Part shown: one piece after another, positions 35,232 to 44,809 of the stretch | How positions within the stretch are numbered: the first letter of the stretch is position 1 | How the letters are laid out: every line of letters begins with the position of its first letter | Assembly: GCF_011074955.1 (NCBI RefSeq) | Contig: NZ_WUQJ01000006.1 | Coordinates: forward strand, 229,528-293,527 | Length of the DNA: 64,000 nucleotides | Direction of reading: 5' to 3' | Origin: Marinobacter caseinilyticus | Lineage (GTDB): Bacteria; Pseudomonadota; Gammaproteobacteria; Pseudomonadales; Oleiphilaceae | Program-made: the position numbers and the translations under genes | Notes under the pieces: model-generated | Seen by the model: the letters and a program-made list of their open reading frames with translations, nothing else | The model's database searches: none | Told to the model about the DNA's origin: nothing

Positions 35232-37457
35232 TCACGCTCCCTCGACCGATATCTGGAACCCGGTTTCCTGAGCCAACGCCACAAACCCGGGAAAAGACGT
35301 TGCCACATTGGCGCAGTCACTGATTTCAATGGGTCCGCTGGCCCGAAGCGATGCCACGGCAAAAGCCATCGCAATGCGGTGGTCACCATGGCTATCAACT
35401 TTACCGCCGCCGAGCGTTTGGCCTCCCGGGATGACAATGCCATCGGGGGTTACGGTTGTCTGAACACCCAACTGGCTCAAACCATCCGCCATCACCTGAA
35501 TACGGTCGCTCTCTTTGACCCGTAATTCTTCGGCTCCCCGCAGAACGGTCTCGCCCTTGGCGCAGGTCGCTGCAATAAACAGCACCGGAAACTCGTCAAT
35601 CGCCAACGGCACCTCACTCTCCGGAATGTCGATGCCCCGCAAGGTCGCTGACCGAACCCGCAAATCTGCAACGGGCTCACCACCGACCTCACGCTCATTG
35701 CTCACATCAATCCGGGCGCCCATCAAACGCAGAATGTTGATCACGCCAACACGCGTTGGATTCATACCCACATGTCTTAATGTCAGGTCCGATCCTTCCG
35801 CAATACTGGCGGCCACCAGGAAAAAGGCCGCGGACGAAATGTCAGCGGGTACATCAATGGTGCTGGCAGACAGGCGAGCCCCGCCGGTTAACGATGCCGT
35901 GGCACCCTTCCTGGTCACCGGATAGCCAAAGCCCGCGAGCATGCGTTCAGTATGATCCCGGGTTGGTGCCGGCTCGGTGACTGAGGTCACCCCTTCGGCA
36001 TACAGCCCCGCCAATAACAGGCAGGATTTCACCTGTGCACTGGCAACTGGCATGTCATAATGAATAGCCTTCAATGCCTGACCGCCGCGAATTTTCAGGG
36101 GTGGCCGGCCACCGTCGGCGGTATCGATGAGCGCACCCATGGTGCGCAAAGGGTCAGCCACCCGCCCCATCGGTCGCTTTGACAAACTCTCGTCACCCGT
36201 CAACTCGGAGTCAAAGGCCTGCGCGGCCAGCAGCCCCGTAAACAGGCGCATGGCAGTGCCTGAATTACCCAGGTACAACGGCCCCCGGGGTGCCTGCAAG
36301 CCATCGATGCCAACCCCATGGATACGGACAAAACCGTTATCGGGCCCCTCAATTGCAACACCCATATCCCGAAATGCCTGAAGCGTCGCGAGACTGTCCT
36401 CGCCTTCGAGAAATCCCTTAACTTCGGTGATCCCGTCTGCCAGCGCTCCCAGCATGATCGAACGATGGGAAATGGACTTGTCACCCGGCACGCGGATATC
36501 ACCGGTTACTTGGCCGCCTGGCTGGAGTTTAAAGGTTACCTGAGTCTGGTTTGTGTTCGTCACGAAGGCCTGCCCTGAAAGCATTTTTGAGAAATGTTCC
36601 CGCGCCGCTTTGGCACGGCTGAAAACACGGAGCAAGGTTGCCCCATCCTGTTCGGCGATCGCCGTTCTAAGCTGGTCCAGATCATGGGTAAAGTGGTCGA
36701 TTACCCGCAGAACTGCCTGTTGATTGGACAAAAAGATATCGTGCCACATGACAGGATCGCTGGCAGCGATGCGGGTAAAGTCCCTAAATCCGCCCGCCGC
36801 ATAGCGAAAAATGTCCAGATTTTCGTCTTCGCCCGCCAATGTATCCACCAGCGAAAAAGCGATCAGATGCGGCAAGTGACTGGTGGCCGCCAGCACTTCG
36901 TCATGGTAAGCCACCGGCATTGTAAGAACACGAGCTCCACAGCCTTCCCACAGCGCACTGAGTTTTTGAAGATGGTCTGGATTCACATCTTCGGGCGGCG
37001 TCAGGATCACCTTATGATTGGCGAACAAATCTGGGTCTGCTGCGGCAATACCGCTTTTCTCGGAACCGGCAATTGGGTGACCGGGGATGACCGCCGGTAA
37101 GTGTTCGCCGAACACCGCTTCAACAGCCGTCACGAAACTCGCTTTGGTGCTGCCCACGTCCGTCAACAAGGCGCTTTTCTCAAGCCAGGGCTGGACCTCA
37201 CGAAGTACCGACTCCGTCGCCCGCACCGGCACCGCCATCACCACAAGATCGGCGCCACGAACAGCTTCTGCGACCGAACCCGCAGCCTCATCCACGACCC
37301 CGGCCTTCAAACCCTGGGACAACTCCTCAGGATGCTGATCGGCGCCAACGACAACACGGGCAAGCCCGTTTTTTTTAATGGCGCTGGCCAAAGAACCGCC
37401 GATCAACCCCAGCCCAATGATGGCCACTCGCTCGAATAAGGGCTCCTGGTCAACCAT
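35232..37457 (-). CDS. tyrA-aroA: bifunctional prephenate dehydrogenase / EPSP synthase (TyrA-AroA fusion)
   Basis: A 741-residue fusion. Residues 1 to about 290 are TyrA, with the NAD-binding 'RVAIIGLGLIGGSLASAIK' and 'HPIAGSEKSG'. Residues about 300-741 are AroA, with 'VPGDKSISHRSIMLGALADG', 'YLGNSGTAMRLFTGLLA' and 'LRVKESDRIQVMADGL', the phosphoenolpyruvate-binding and catalytic elements. It therefore makes 4-hydroxyphenylpyruvate from prephenate and EPSP from shikimate 3-phosphate. The same fusion is known in Pseudomonas and relatives. The start overlaps the hisC end by eight bases and the stop abuts cmk. Confidence 0.97.
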   Translation of the reverse strand: MVDQEPLFERVAIIGLGLIGGSLASAIKKNGLARVVVGADQHPEELSQGLKAGVVDEAAGSVAEAVRGADLVVMAVPVRATESVLREVQPWLEKSALLTDVGSTKASFVTAVEAVFGEHLPAVIPGHPIAGSEKSGIAAADPDLFANHKVILTPPEDVNPDHLQKLSALWEGCGARVLTMPVAYHDEVLAATSHLPHLIAFSLVDTLAGEDENLDIFRYAAGGFRDFTRIAASDPVMWHDIFLSNQQAVLRVIDHFTHDLDQLRTAIAEQDGATLLRVFSRAKAAREHFSKMLSGQAFVTNTNQTQVTFKLQPGGQVTGDIRVPGDKSISHRSIMLGALADGITEVKGFLEGEDSLATLQAFRDMGVAIEGPDNGFVRIHGVGIDGLQAPRGPLYLGNSGTAMRLFTGLLAAQAFDSELTGDESLSKRPMGRVADPLRTMGALIDTADGGRPPLKIRGGQALKAIHYDMPVASAQVKSCLLLAGLYAEGVTSVTEPAPTRDHTERMLAGFGYPVTRKGATASLTGGARLSASTIDVPADISSAAFFLVAASIAEGSDLTLRHVGMNPTRVGVINILRLMGARIDVSNEREVGGEPVADLRVRSATLRGIDIPESEVPLAIDEFPVLFIAATCAKGETVLRGAEELRVKESDRIQVMADGLSQLGVQTTVTPDGIVIPGGQTLGGGKVDSHGDHRIAMAFAVASLRASGPIEISDCANVATSFPGFVALAQETGFQISVEGA

Positions 37458-38583
37458 TAGCGGAGTCCTGGCGACTGCCGTGCAGTGCTTTGCTCAGCGC
37501 ATCCAGAAACCGCTGATTTTCCGCCGGCAGACCCACCGATACACGCAGGTGCTCTGGCATGCCATAGCCGGCAATGGGCCTCACAATCACGCCCTGGGCC
37601 AACAAACGCTCAAACACAGCCGGCGCTTCTGGGCCCACTTCCACCGCGATAAAATTACCGGACGATGGAATGTAGCGTAAGCCCAGTGCCTCCAAGCCGG
37701 CGGCCAGCTGCTTCAGGCCGCTCGCATTGACCTGCCGTGACCGAGCCAGGTAGTCCTCATCATCCAACACCGCCGTTGCCGCCGCCAAAGCAATGGAATC
37801 AACATTAAATGGCTGACGAACACGGTTCAGAATATCGGTGACCGCAGCCGAAGCGAGGCAATACCCCACGCGCAATCCGGCTAGGCCCCAGGCCTTTGAA
37901 AAAGTTCGCGACACGATCAGGTTGGGATAATGATTCAACCACTGGATACTGGTGTAGTAATCGCTTACATCAAGGTATTCGCAATAGGCCTCATCAAGCA
38001 CCACGATGACGCGCTCCGGCACGCTGGCCAGAAACCGCTCCACTGCCTCAAGACTGTGAGCAGTTCCTGTCGGATTATTGGGGTTCGCAACGAAAATCAG
38101 TCGCGTTTTGTCAGTGACCGCCGAAGCCATGGCGCTCAGGTCGTGGCCCCAGTCACGAGCCGGTACCTCAACACCCTTCGCACCGATGGCACGGGTCACC
38201 AGCGGATAAACAGCAAAGGCGTACTGGGAGTAAATAATCTCGGCTGTATTGTCTGCGAAACTGCGGGCAATGATTTCCAGAATATCGTTGGAGCCATTCC
38301 CCAGTGTCACTTGCGCCGGTTTCAGGCCCAGCTTTTGAGACAGCTTTGCCTTGAGAGCAAAGCCGTTGCCATCGGGGTAACGACACAGATCACCCAGCGC
38401 TTTTTGCGCCGCGCTCAGCGCCAAAGAGCTGGGGCCCAAGGGATTTTCATTGCTCGCCAGCTTTACGATTCCGGCCGGATCCAGCCCCAGCTCCCGGGCC
38501 AGCTCATCAATGGGCTTTCCGGGTTGGTAAGGCATTAAACCCTGCACGCCCTCTACCGCCAGGGTCTGATAATCGATCGACAT
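37450..38583 (-). CDS. hisC: histidinol-phosphate aminotransferase (HisC, aromatic-type)
   Basis: A 377-residue PLP aminotransferase. It has 'LASNENPLGPSSLALSAAQKAL', 'LGNGSNDILEIIARSF', 'ANPNNPTGT', the PLP lysine in 'VSRTFSKAWGLAGLRVGY' and 'HLRVSVGLPAENQRFLDAL' with the substrate-binding arginine. Position inside the pheA-tyrA block suggests it also, or mainly, transaminates aromatic keto acids, as reported for the equivalent hisC2-type genes of pseudomonads; that is inference from context. I chose the second ATG (38583); an ATG at 38592 is also in frame. Overlaps tyrA-aroA by eight bases. Confidence 0.94.
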   Translation of the reverse strand: MSIDYQTLAVEGVQGLMPYQPGKPIDELARELGLDPAGIVKLASNENPLGPSSLALSAAQKALGDLCRYPDGNGFALKAKLSQKLGLKPAQVTLGNGSNDILEIIARSFADNTAEIIYSQYAFAVYPLVTRAIGAKGVEVPARDWGHDLSAMASAVTDKTRLIFVANPNNPTGTAHSLEAVERFLASVPERVIVVLDEAYCEYLDVSDYYTSIQWLNHYPNLIVSRTFSKAWGLAGLRVGYCLASAAVTDILNRVRQPFNVDSIALAAATAVLDDEDYLARSRQVNASGLKQLAAGLEALGLRYIPSSGNFIAVEVGPEAPAVFERLLAQGVIVRPIAGYGMPEHLRVSVGLPAENQRFLDALSKALHGSRQDSANG

Positions 38584-38647
38584 AGAGTGCATCCCCGTCG
38601 TTGGTCCACCAACCGTTCTAAGAGTTTGACCTGAGAATTATGACCCG

Positions 38648-39745
38648 TTAGAGCACGCCAACGGGGTAGGAACCCAGCCGTTTTAACTCAACAGCCTCTT
38701 CATCAATTTCAGCAAGCACCTTACTCACTTTCGGATCATCCATGTGTCCCTCGAAATCGATGTAAAAAACATACGCCCACGTACCACTTGGCGATGGCCG
38801 GGTTTCGATCCGGGTCAGGCTCAGGCCATGGCGGTGAAACGGCTCAAGCAGTTGGTACAAAGCGCCAGGTTTGTTGCGCATGGACACAAGAATGGACGAT
38901 TTGTCGTGCCCGCTGACACTGACCGCCTCACGGCCAATAATGAGAAAGCGCGTGGTGTTGTCGGGCCGATCCTCGATACTGTTGGCCAGCTTCTGCAGAC
39001 CATACAGTTCTTCGGCCATGTCACCTGCGATGGCGGCAGTACCAGGCTCTTCCGCCGCACGGCGTGCAGCTTCGGCATTACTGCTGACAGCAACCCGCTC
39101 AATGCCATAGCGATGGGCGTCCAGCCATTGACGGCACTGCGCAAACGACTGCTGGTGCGAATAAATGCGGGAAATAGCCTGTTCATCCGTACCGGGTGCG
39201 CACAACAGATGATGGTGAATACGCAACTGGACTTCACCGCAGATTTTCAACGGGGAGGACATGAACATATCCAGGGTATGGTTGATCATACCTTCGGTCG
39301 AGTTCTCCACCGGCACCACACCGTAGTGCGCGGCGCCTGATTCAACTTCTCGAAAAACGGCGTCAATAGCCGGCAGTGGCACGCTCACCACGGAGTGACC
39401 AAAGTGCTTCAGTGCTGCAGACTGGGTAAAGGTGCCTGCCGGGCCCAAAAATGCAATGTGCATGGGCTTTTCCAACGACAGGCAGGCCGACATCACTTCC
39501 CGAAACAACCGTGCCATCTCTTCACCGGAAAGCGGTCCCGGGTTCTGCTCCTTGATACGGCGCAACACCTGGGCTTCACGCTCGGGACGATAGAAAAATA
39601 CGTCTTCGCCTGGGTGTGCAGCCGTTTTCACGGCGGCCACTTCCTGAGCGCACCGGGCCCGGGCGCTGATAAGATCCATAATCTGGCGATCGAGTTGGTC
39701 GATTTCCTCTCGCAACTCGCTTAGCCGAGTCTGCTCATCAGTCAT
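38648..39745 (-). CDS. pheA: chorismate mutase / prephenate dehydratase (P-protein)
   Basis: A 365-residue bifunctional enzyme of phenylalanine synthesis. Residues 5-90 are an AroQ-type chorismate mutase ('LSELREEIDQLDRQIMDLISARARCAQEVA'), residues about 95-275 the prephenate dehydratase ('IAFLGPAGTFTQSAALKHFG', 'YGVVPVENSTEGMI', 'NTTRFLIIG'), and residues about 280-360 the ACT regulatory domain ('GALYQLLEPFHRHGLSLTRIETRPS') that binds phenylalanine. The ATG at 39745 lies two bases after the serC stop, with its ribosome site inside serC. Start of the pheA-hisC-tyrA/aroA run. Confidence 0.97.
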   Translation of the reverse strand: MTDEQTRLSELREEIDQLDRQIMDLISARARCAQEVAAVKTAAHPGEDVFFYRPEREAQVLRRIKEQNPGPLSGEEMARLFREVMSACLSLEKPMHIAFLGPAGTFTQSAALKHFGHSVVSVPLPAIDAVFREVESGAAHYGVVPVENSTEGMINHTLDMFMSSPLKICGEVQLRIHHHLLCAPGTDEQAISRIYSHQQSFAQCRQWLDAHRYGIERVAVSSNAEAARRAAEEPGTAAIAGDMAEELYGLQKLANSIEDRPDNTTRFLIIGREAVSVSGHDKSSILVSMRNKPGALYQLLEPFHRHGLSLTRIETRPSPSGTWAYVFYIDFEGHMDDPKVSKVLAEIDEEAVELKRLGSYPVGVL

Positions 39746-39747
39746 GG

Positions 39748-40830
39748 TCAAGCCCGCTCCCTCTCGAACACGGTCATATAATCAATCAATGCGTCCACAC
39801 CCGCCTCGGGCATCGCGTTGTAGATGCTGGCTCTCATACCGCCAACCGATCGATGGCCCTTCAGGTTCAGTAACTGCCGCTGCTCGGCGCCATCCAGGAA
39901 GGCACGATTCAACCCCTCGTCCGCCAGCGTGAACGGCACGTTCATCCAGGACCGGAATCTCGGAGTAATGGGGTTGGCGTAAAAGGCGCTTTGATCAATA
40001 TAGCCGTAAAGCTTTTCGGCCTTACGCGCATTGATCCTGCCAATCGATTCCACGCCACCCTGGCTTTTAAGCCACTGAAAAACCAATCCGGCCAGATACC
40101 ATGAGTATGTGGACGGCGTGTTATACATCGAACCATTATCGGCGGTGACTTTGTAATCCATCATGGTTGGAATGTCTTTGCGGGCATGACCCAGCAAATC
40201 TTTGCGGACCACCACCACAACCAAACCTGACGGCCCGATATTTTTCTGGGCACCGGCGTAAATGACGCCAAACCTGGACACATCCAGCGGACGCGACAGG
40301 ATCGTCGATGACATGTCCGCTACCAACGGCACGGAGCCGGCATCAGGCACGAAATCAAATTCCAGACCACCGATGGTTTCATTCGGGGTGTAATGCAGGT
40401 AGGCCGCGGTCGGGTCGCACTGCCAGTCGGAGGGGTCAGGAATTGTGGTAAAGCCATTGCCTTCGCTACTGGCGACAACATTTACATTGGCGTATCGGCT
40501 CGCCTCTGCAATGGCTTTTTTTGACCATATACCGGTATTAACATAATCCGCTGAGGATCTATCGCCCAACAGGTTCAGCGGTATGGTCGCAAATTGACTG
40601 CTGGCACCGCCCTGCATGAAGAGCACGGCGTAGTCGTCTGGCACGCCCGCAAGCTCACGGAAATCTTGCTCAGCCGTTTCGGCGATTTCAACAAACTCGT
40701 CGCTACGGTGACTCATTTCCATCACCGACATGCCTGTCCCACGCCAATCCAGCATTTCATCACGTGCCTGCTGAAGTACGCTCTCCGGCAGAATTGCCGG
40801 ACCTGCACAAAAATTATACGCCCTGGTCAT
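39748..40830 (-). CDS. serC: phosphoserine aminotransferase
   Basis: A 360-residue class V PLP aminotransferase making 3-phosphoserine for serine synthesis and acting in pyridoxine synthesis. Signatures: 'YNFCAGPAILPESVLQQARDEM', 'FMQGGASSQFATIPLNLL', the PLP lysine in 'YAGAQKNIGPSGLVVVVVRKDLL' and 'STYSWYLAGLVFQWLKSQGG'. Normal length, ATG at 40830. It is 93 bases behind gyrA and two bases ahead of pheA, so it heads the aromatic amino-acid operon. Confidence 0.97.
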   Translation of the reverse strand: MTRAYNFCAGPAILPESVLQQARDEMLDWRGTGMSVMEMSHRSDEFVEIAETAEQDFRELAGVPDDYAVLFMQGGASSQFATIPLNLLGDRSSADYVNTGIWSKKAIAEASRYANVNVVASSEGNGFTTIPDPSDWQCDPTAAYLHYTPNETIGGLEFDFVPDAGSVPLVADMSSTILSRPLDVSRFGVIYAGAQKNIGPSGLVVVVVRKDLLGHARKDIPTMMDYKVTADNGSMYNTPSTYSWYLAGLVFQWLKSQGGVESIGRINARKAEKLYGYIDQSAFYANPITPRFRSWMNVPFTLADEGLNRAFLDGAEQRQLLNLKGHRSVGGMRASIYNAMPEAGVDALIDYMTVFERERA

Positions 40831-40923
40831 TCCACCTGATCTCTTGTGATTGCCCTTCTATCTGGCACCCACTCTGCCCGCCACTCGCGAGGGGCAGAGG
40901 AATACCGAACGCCGATGACTGGC

Positions 40924-43575
40924 TTATTCTTCGCCAGTGTCTCCGGCCACGTCGCTACTGCCGTCGCCTTCGCCCCGACCTTCATCGGCAGCGTCCAGCC
41001 CGGCAACATCGACATCACCAACATCGACGTCTTCATCCGAGTCACCGGAGTCCGCGATGCGCTCGACACCGACCAGACGTTCATCTTCCTGGCTCAGTTT
41101 AATCAGTCGCACGCCCTGCGTGTTGCGGCTCAATATCGATACCTCATCGGTCCGGGTACGAACCAGCGTACCCTTGTCCGAGATCAGCATCATCTCATCG
41201 CCATCAAACATTTGCAGCGCAGTCACCAGATTCCCGTTCCGGTCGGAGCACTGCATGGCAATAACACCCTGACTGCCACGGCCGTAGGTCGGAAACTCAT
41301 CAAACTGGGTTCGTTTGCCATAACCATTTTCACTGGCGACCAACAGCACACCCTCTTCTTGCGGGATGATAAGCGACACCACCCGATGCCCTTCCGGCAT
41401 CCGAATGCCCCGAACACCACGAGCCGTCCGGCTGAGGGGGCGGATAGCATCTTCGCTAAAGCGTACGGCTTTGCCGGCGGTGGAGAACAGCATAACCTCG
41501 GCATCACCCTCGGTGATGGCGGCACCGATCAGGGTGTCGCCCTCATCAAGCGACAAGGCAATCAAACCACTACTTCTTGGACGTGAGAAGTTGGGCAACG
41601 GTGTTTTCTTAACAATACCGGCTGACGTGGCCATCAATACAAAATGACCTTCCGGATAATCTCGAACCGGCAGGAACGTTGTCACGCGCTCGCCTTCTTC
41701 CAATGGCAGGATATTGACCATTGGACGTCCGCGGGAAGCTCTGCTGGCCCTGGGGATTTCAAATACCCGCAACCAATAGACCTTGCCACGGCTGGTAAAA
41801 CACAAAATGGTGTCGTGCGAATTGGCTACCAACAGTTTTTCAATGAAGTCTTCTTCTTTCATCGACGTTGAGGCCTTACCCCGGCCACCCCGGCGCTGAG
41901 ACTGATAGTCCTCGATAGCCTGGGTTTTAGCATACCCACCGTGAGATATGGTCACCACCAGATCTTCTTCGTCGATAAGGTCGGCAATCGTCAAATCGCG
42001 CTTGGAGCTGGTAATCTCCGTACGACGCTCATCGCCATATTCTTCGACGACGGCTTGCAGTTCATCACGAATTACCTGAAGCAGTCGCTCTGGATCGCCC
42101 AGAATGTCGAGAAGATCTGCAATTTTCTCAACAATATCCCGGTATTCGTTTTGAAGCTTTTCTGTCTCCAGGCCGGTCAGACGGTGCAAACGCAGATCCA
42201 GAATCGCTTGCGCCTGCTCGGGGGACAGATAGTAAAGACCATCACGAAGACCGTAAATTTCAGGCAGGTCATCGGGACGACAGGCGTCTTCACCCGCTTT
42301 TTCCAGCATGGCCATCACGCCACCGGAGGACCAGCCTTGAGCGATTAATTTCTCTTTCGCTTCGGCAGACGACGGCGACTGTTTGATCAGGTCAATAATT
42401 TCATCAATGTTCGCCAGCGCAACGGACAAACCTTCAAGGATATGGCCCCGCTCGCGCGCCTTTCGCAGTTCAAAAATGGTTCTGCGCGTCACTACTTCCC
42501 GACGGTGACGGACAAAGGCATCCAACATTTCCTTCAGGTTCAGTATCCGGGGCTCGCCATCGATCAGGGCGACCATGTTGATACCAAATACCGTCTGCAG
42601 CTGGGTATGGGCAAACATGTTGTTGATGATGACGTCCGGGTTTTCACCCCGACGCAGCTCAATGACTACCCGGATACCTTCTTTGTTAGACTCGTCGCGG
42701 AGCTCGGTGATGCCCTCAAGCCGCTTTTCTTTTACCAACTCGGCAATTTTTTCGATCAACCGGGATTTATTCAGCTGATAAGGCAGCTCGGTAATGATGA
42801 TGGCATCACGGCCGGTCTTATTGTCGTGCTCAATTTCATGACGGGCACGAATATAGATACGGCCCCGACCCGTACGATAGGCTTCAACAATGCCCGCGCG
42901 ACCGTTAATGATGCCCTCGGTTGGGAAATCCGGCCCCGGGATATATTCCATCAGCTCGTCGATTGTCATGTCGGGATTGTCGATCAACGCCAGACAGCCG
43001 CTCACGATCTCGGTCAGGTTATGGGGCGGAATATTCGTTGCCATCCCCACCGCGATACCGGACGAGCCGTTAACCAGCAGGTTGGGTACGCGCGTTGGCA
43101 TCACTTCCGGAATCTGTTCTGTGCCGTCGTAGTTAGGCACAAAATCGACGGTTTCTTTTTCCAGATCCGCCAACAGGGAATGCGCGATCTTCTTCATGCG
43201 AATTTCGGTGTATCGCATGGCGGCGGCGTTATCGCCGTCGATGGAACCGAAGTTACCCTGGCCATCCACCAGCGGGTAGCGCAGTGAAAATGGCTGAGCC
43301 ATACGGACAATGGTGTCGTAGACAGCCGAGTCGCCGTGTGGGTGATATTTACCGATAACGTCGCCTACGACACGCGCGGATTTTTTGTAGGCTTTGTTCC
43401 AGTCATTATTGAGCTCGGACATTGCAAACAGGACGCGACGGTGAACCGGCTTAAGGCCGTCCCGCACATCCGGCAGTGCCCGCCCGACGATAACGCTCAT
43501 GGCGTAGTCGAGGTAGGACTGTTTAAGCTCGTCTTCAATATTTACCGGCAGGATCTCTTTGGCTAATTCACCCAT
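40924..43575 (-). CDS. gyrA: DNA gyrase subunit A
   Basis: An 883-residue type II topoisomerase subunit that cuts and reseals DNA to introduce negative supercoils with GyrB. Residue numbering coincides with E. coli: Ser83 and Asp87 in '[10 protein letters not shown]' are the wild-type quinolone-determining residues, and Tyr122 in 'MRYTEIRM' is the catalytic tyrosine. The C-terminal beta-pinwheel has the GyrA-box 'QRRGGRGK'. The last 45 residues are a low-complexity Asp/Gly/Glu tail ('[22 protein letters not shown]'), which in other gyrases modulates supercoiling. Upstream of serC and downstream of purU, all on the minus strand. Confidence 0.98.
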   Translation of the reverse strand: MGELAKEILPVNIEDELKQSYLDYAMSVIVGRALPDVRDGLKPVHRRVLFAMSELNNDWNKAYKKSARVVGDVIGKYHPHGDSAVYDTIVRMAQPFSLRYPLVDGQGNFGSIDGDNAAAMRYTEIRMKKIAHSLLADLEKETVDFVPNYDGTEQIPEVMPTRVPNLLVNGSSGIAVGMATNIPPHNLTEIVSGCLALIDNPDMTIDELMEYIPGPDFPTEGIINGRAGIVEAYRTGRGRIYIRARHEIEHDNKTGRDAIIITELPYQLNKSRLIEKIAELVKEKRLEGITELRDESNKEGIRVVIELRRGENPDVIINNMFAHTQLQTVFGINMVALIDGEPRILNLKEMLDAFVRHRREVVTRRTIFELRKARERGHILEGLSVALANIDEIIDLIKQSPSSAEAKEKLIAQGWSSGGVMAMLEKAGEDACRPDDLPEIYGLRDGLYYLSPEQAQAILDLRLHRLTGLETEKLQNEYRDIVEKIADLLDILGDPERLLQVIRDELQAVVEEYGDERRTEITSSKRDLTIADLIDEEDLVVTISHGGYAKTQAIEDYQSQRRGGRGKASTSMKEEDFIEKLLVANSHDTILCFTSRGKVYWLRVFEIPRASRASRGRPMVNILPLEEGERVTTFLPVRDYPEGHFVLMATSAGIVKKTPLPNFSRPRSSGLIALSLDEGDTLIGAAITEGDAEVMLFSTAGKAVRFSEDAIRPLSRTARGVRGIRMPEGHRVVSLIIPQEEGVLLVASENGYGKRTQFDEFPTYGRGSQGVIAMQCSDRNGNLVTALQMFDGDEMMLISDKGTLVRTRTDEVSILSRNTQGVRLIKLSQEDERLVGVERIADSGDSDEDVDVGDVDVAGLDAADEGRGEGDGSSDVAGDTGEE

Positions 43576-43797
43576 CGAGAAAGGTTCCTTTGCGTTTGCT
43601 GGAAGTCGTCGTTTTTATCGAGCAGTCAGGCCGCTCACTTACTGTACAGGCGGGACAAGCGGTGTCGGAACGCTTCCTGAATTCAGGTAAAAAGAGTTCC
43701 GGCACGACCTCTTACGCCGGCCATTAACAAGTGGACAATACTACCACAATCGGAGCAGTAAAGTGTGGCTTTGGAAACGGCAAACAATGCACGGGAA

Positions 43798-44652
43798 TCA
43801 CCCGAATACCACCGTCTTATTTTCATAGGTGATAACCCGGTCTTCGATGTGGGCCCGCAGTCCACGTGCCAGCACATTTTTTTCAACGTCCTTACCCAGT
43901 CGAACCATGTCTTCGATGGAATCGCTGTGATTTACCCGGATAACGTCCTGTTCAATAATCGGGCCTTCGTCCAGATCCTGCGTCACATAGTGACAGGTTG
44001 CCCCGATCAGCTTTACACCACGGCTGTAAGCCTGATGGTAAGGCCGGGCGCCGGCAAACGAGGGCAAAAAGCTGTGATGAATATTAATGACCCTTCCAGA
44101 GTAGCGCTCACACAGTTCTGGCGGCAGTATCTGCATATACCGGGCCAGTACGATGACATCCGTGTCATAGCCATCGATCAGGGCGCCAATTTCAGCAAAC
44201 GCGGCTTCGCGAGTGTCTTTCGACACTGGAACGTGGTGGTAGGGAATATGGTGCCAATCTACCATGCGCCGTAGATCATCATGATTCGAGATGACCGCGA
44301 CAATTTCAGTATTAAGTTCTTTGCTGTGCCAGCGATGCAGCAAGTCCGCGACGCAGTGGGATTCCTTGCTGCACATCAACACCACGCGCTTCGGTTTGGC
44401 CGAGTCCGCCACATGCCAGCTCATATCGAACTCACGGGCAATAGGTTCAAACGCGGCCCGAAACTGGTCAAGCCCGAACGGGATTGAGCTGGCTTTGATT
44501 TCATGACGCATGAAGAACCAGCCTGCGGGGCTGTCCGAGTGATGACTTGCCTCAGTAATCCAGCCGTTATAGGTGGTCAGGAAATTACTGACTTTGGCGA
44601 CGATTCCGACCCGGTCAGGGCAGGAAATAACCAGCCGATAGGTATGCTCCAT
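43798..44652 (-). CDS. purU: formyltetrahydrofolate deformylase
   Basis: A 284-residue enzyme that releases formate from 10-formyl-tetrahydrofolate, balancing one-carbon pools with purine synthesis. The N-terminal ACT domain is 'LVISCPDRVGIVAKVSNFLTTYNG', and the formyltransferase-type domain has 'VISNHDDLRRMV', 'YMQILPPELCERYSGRVINIHHSFLPSFAGARPYHQA' with the catalytic Asn and His, and 'YVTQDLDEGPIIEQD' with the catalytic Asp. I use the ATG at 44652, with GAGGG upstream; a GTG seven codons earlier is in frame. It lies between the decarboxylase gene of the four-gene unit and gyrA. Confidence 0.96.
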   Translation of the reverse strand: MEHTYRLVISCPDRVGIVAKVSNFLTTYNGWITEASHHSDSPAGWFFMRHEIKASSIPFGLDQFRAAFEPIAREFDMSWHVADSAKPKRVVLMCSKESHCVADLLHRWHSKELNTEIVAVISNHDDLRRMVDWHHIPYHHVPVSKDTREAAFAEIGALIDGYDTDVIVLARYMQILPPELCERYSGRVINIHHSFLPSFAGARPYHQAYSRGVKLIGATCHYVTQDLDEGPIIEQDVIRVNHSDSIEDMVRLGKDVEKNVLARGLRAHIEDRVITYENKTVVFG

Positions 44653-44809
44653 GGAGACTTTGCCCTCTTGCACTGAAAAAAGGCCCAGCCTGTTTGATGC
44701 CGGCGCCGAAAACGGCGGACATAATAGCGTATCTTGATACCCGTTACGACGTGGCGAGTGACTTCACAGAGCCACTCGCCCGCGTTTTACAGAGGTCGGG
44801 CTTAGCCCC

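Noticed and set aside
43576..43797. TACTGTACAG near 43640 as an SOS box before gyrA
   Set aside because: Half-sites are fused without the eight-base spacer; not a LexA site.
43683..43886. 67-codon minus-strand frame between purU and gyrA
   Set aside because: Overlaps the end of purU in another frame, no ribosome site and no domain pattern.
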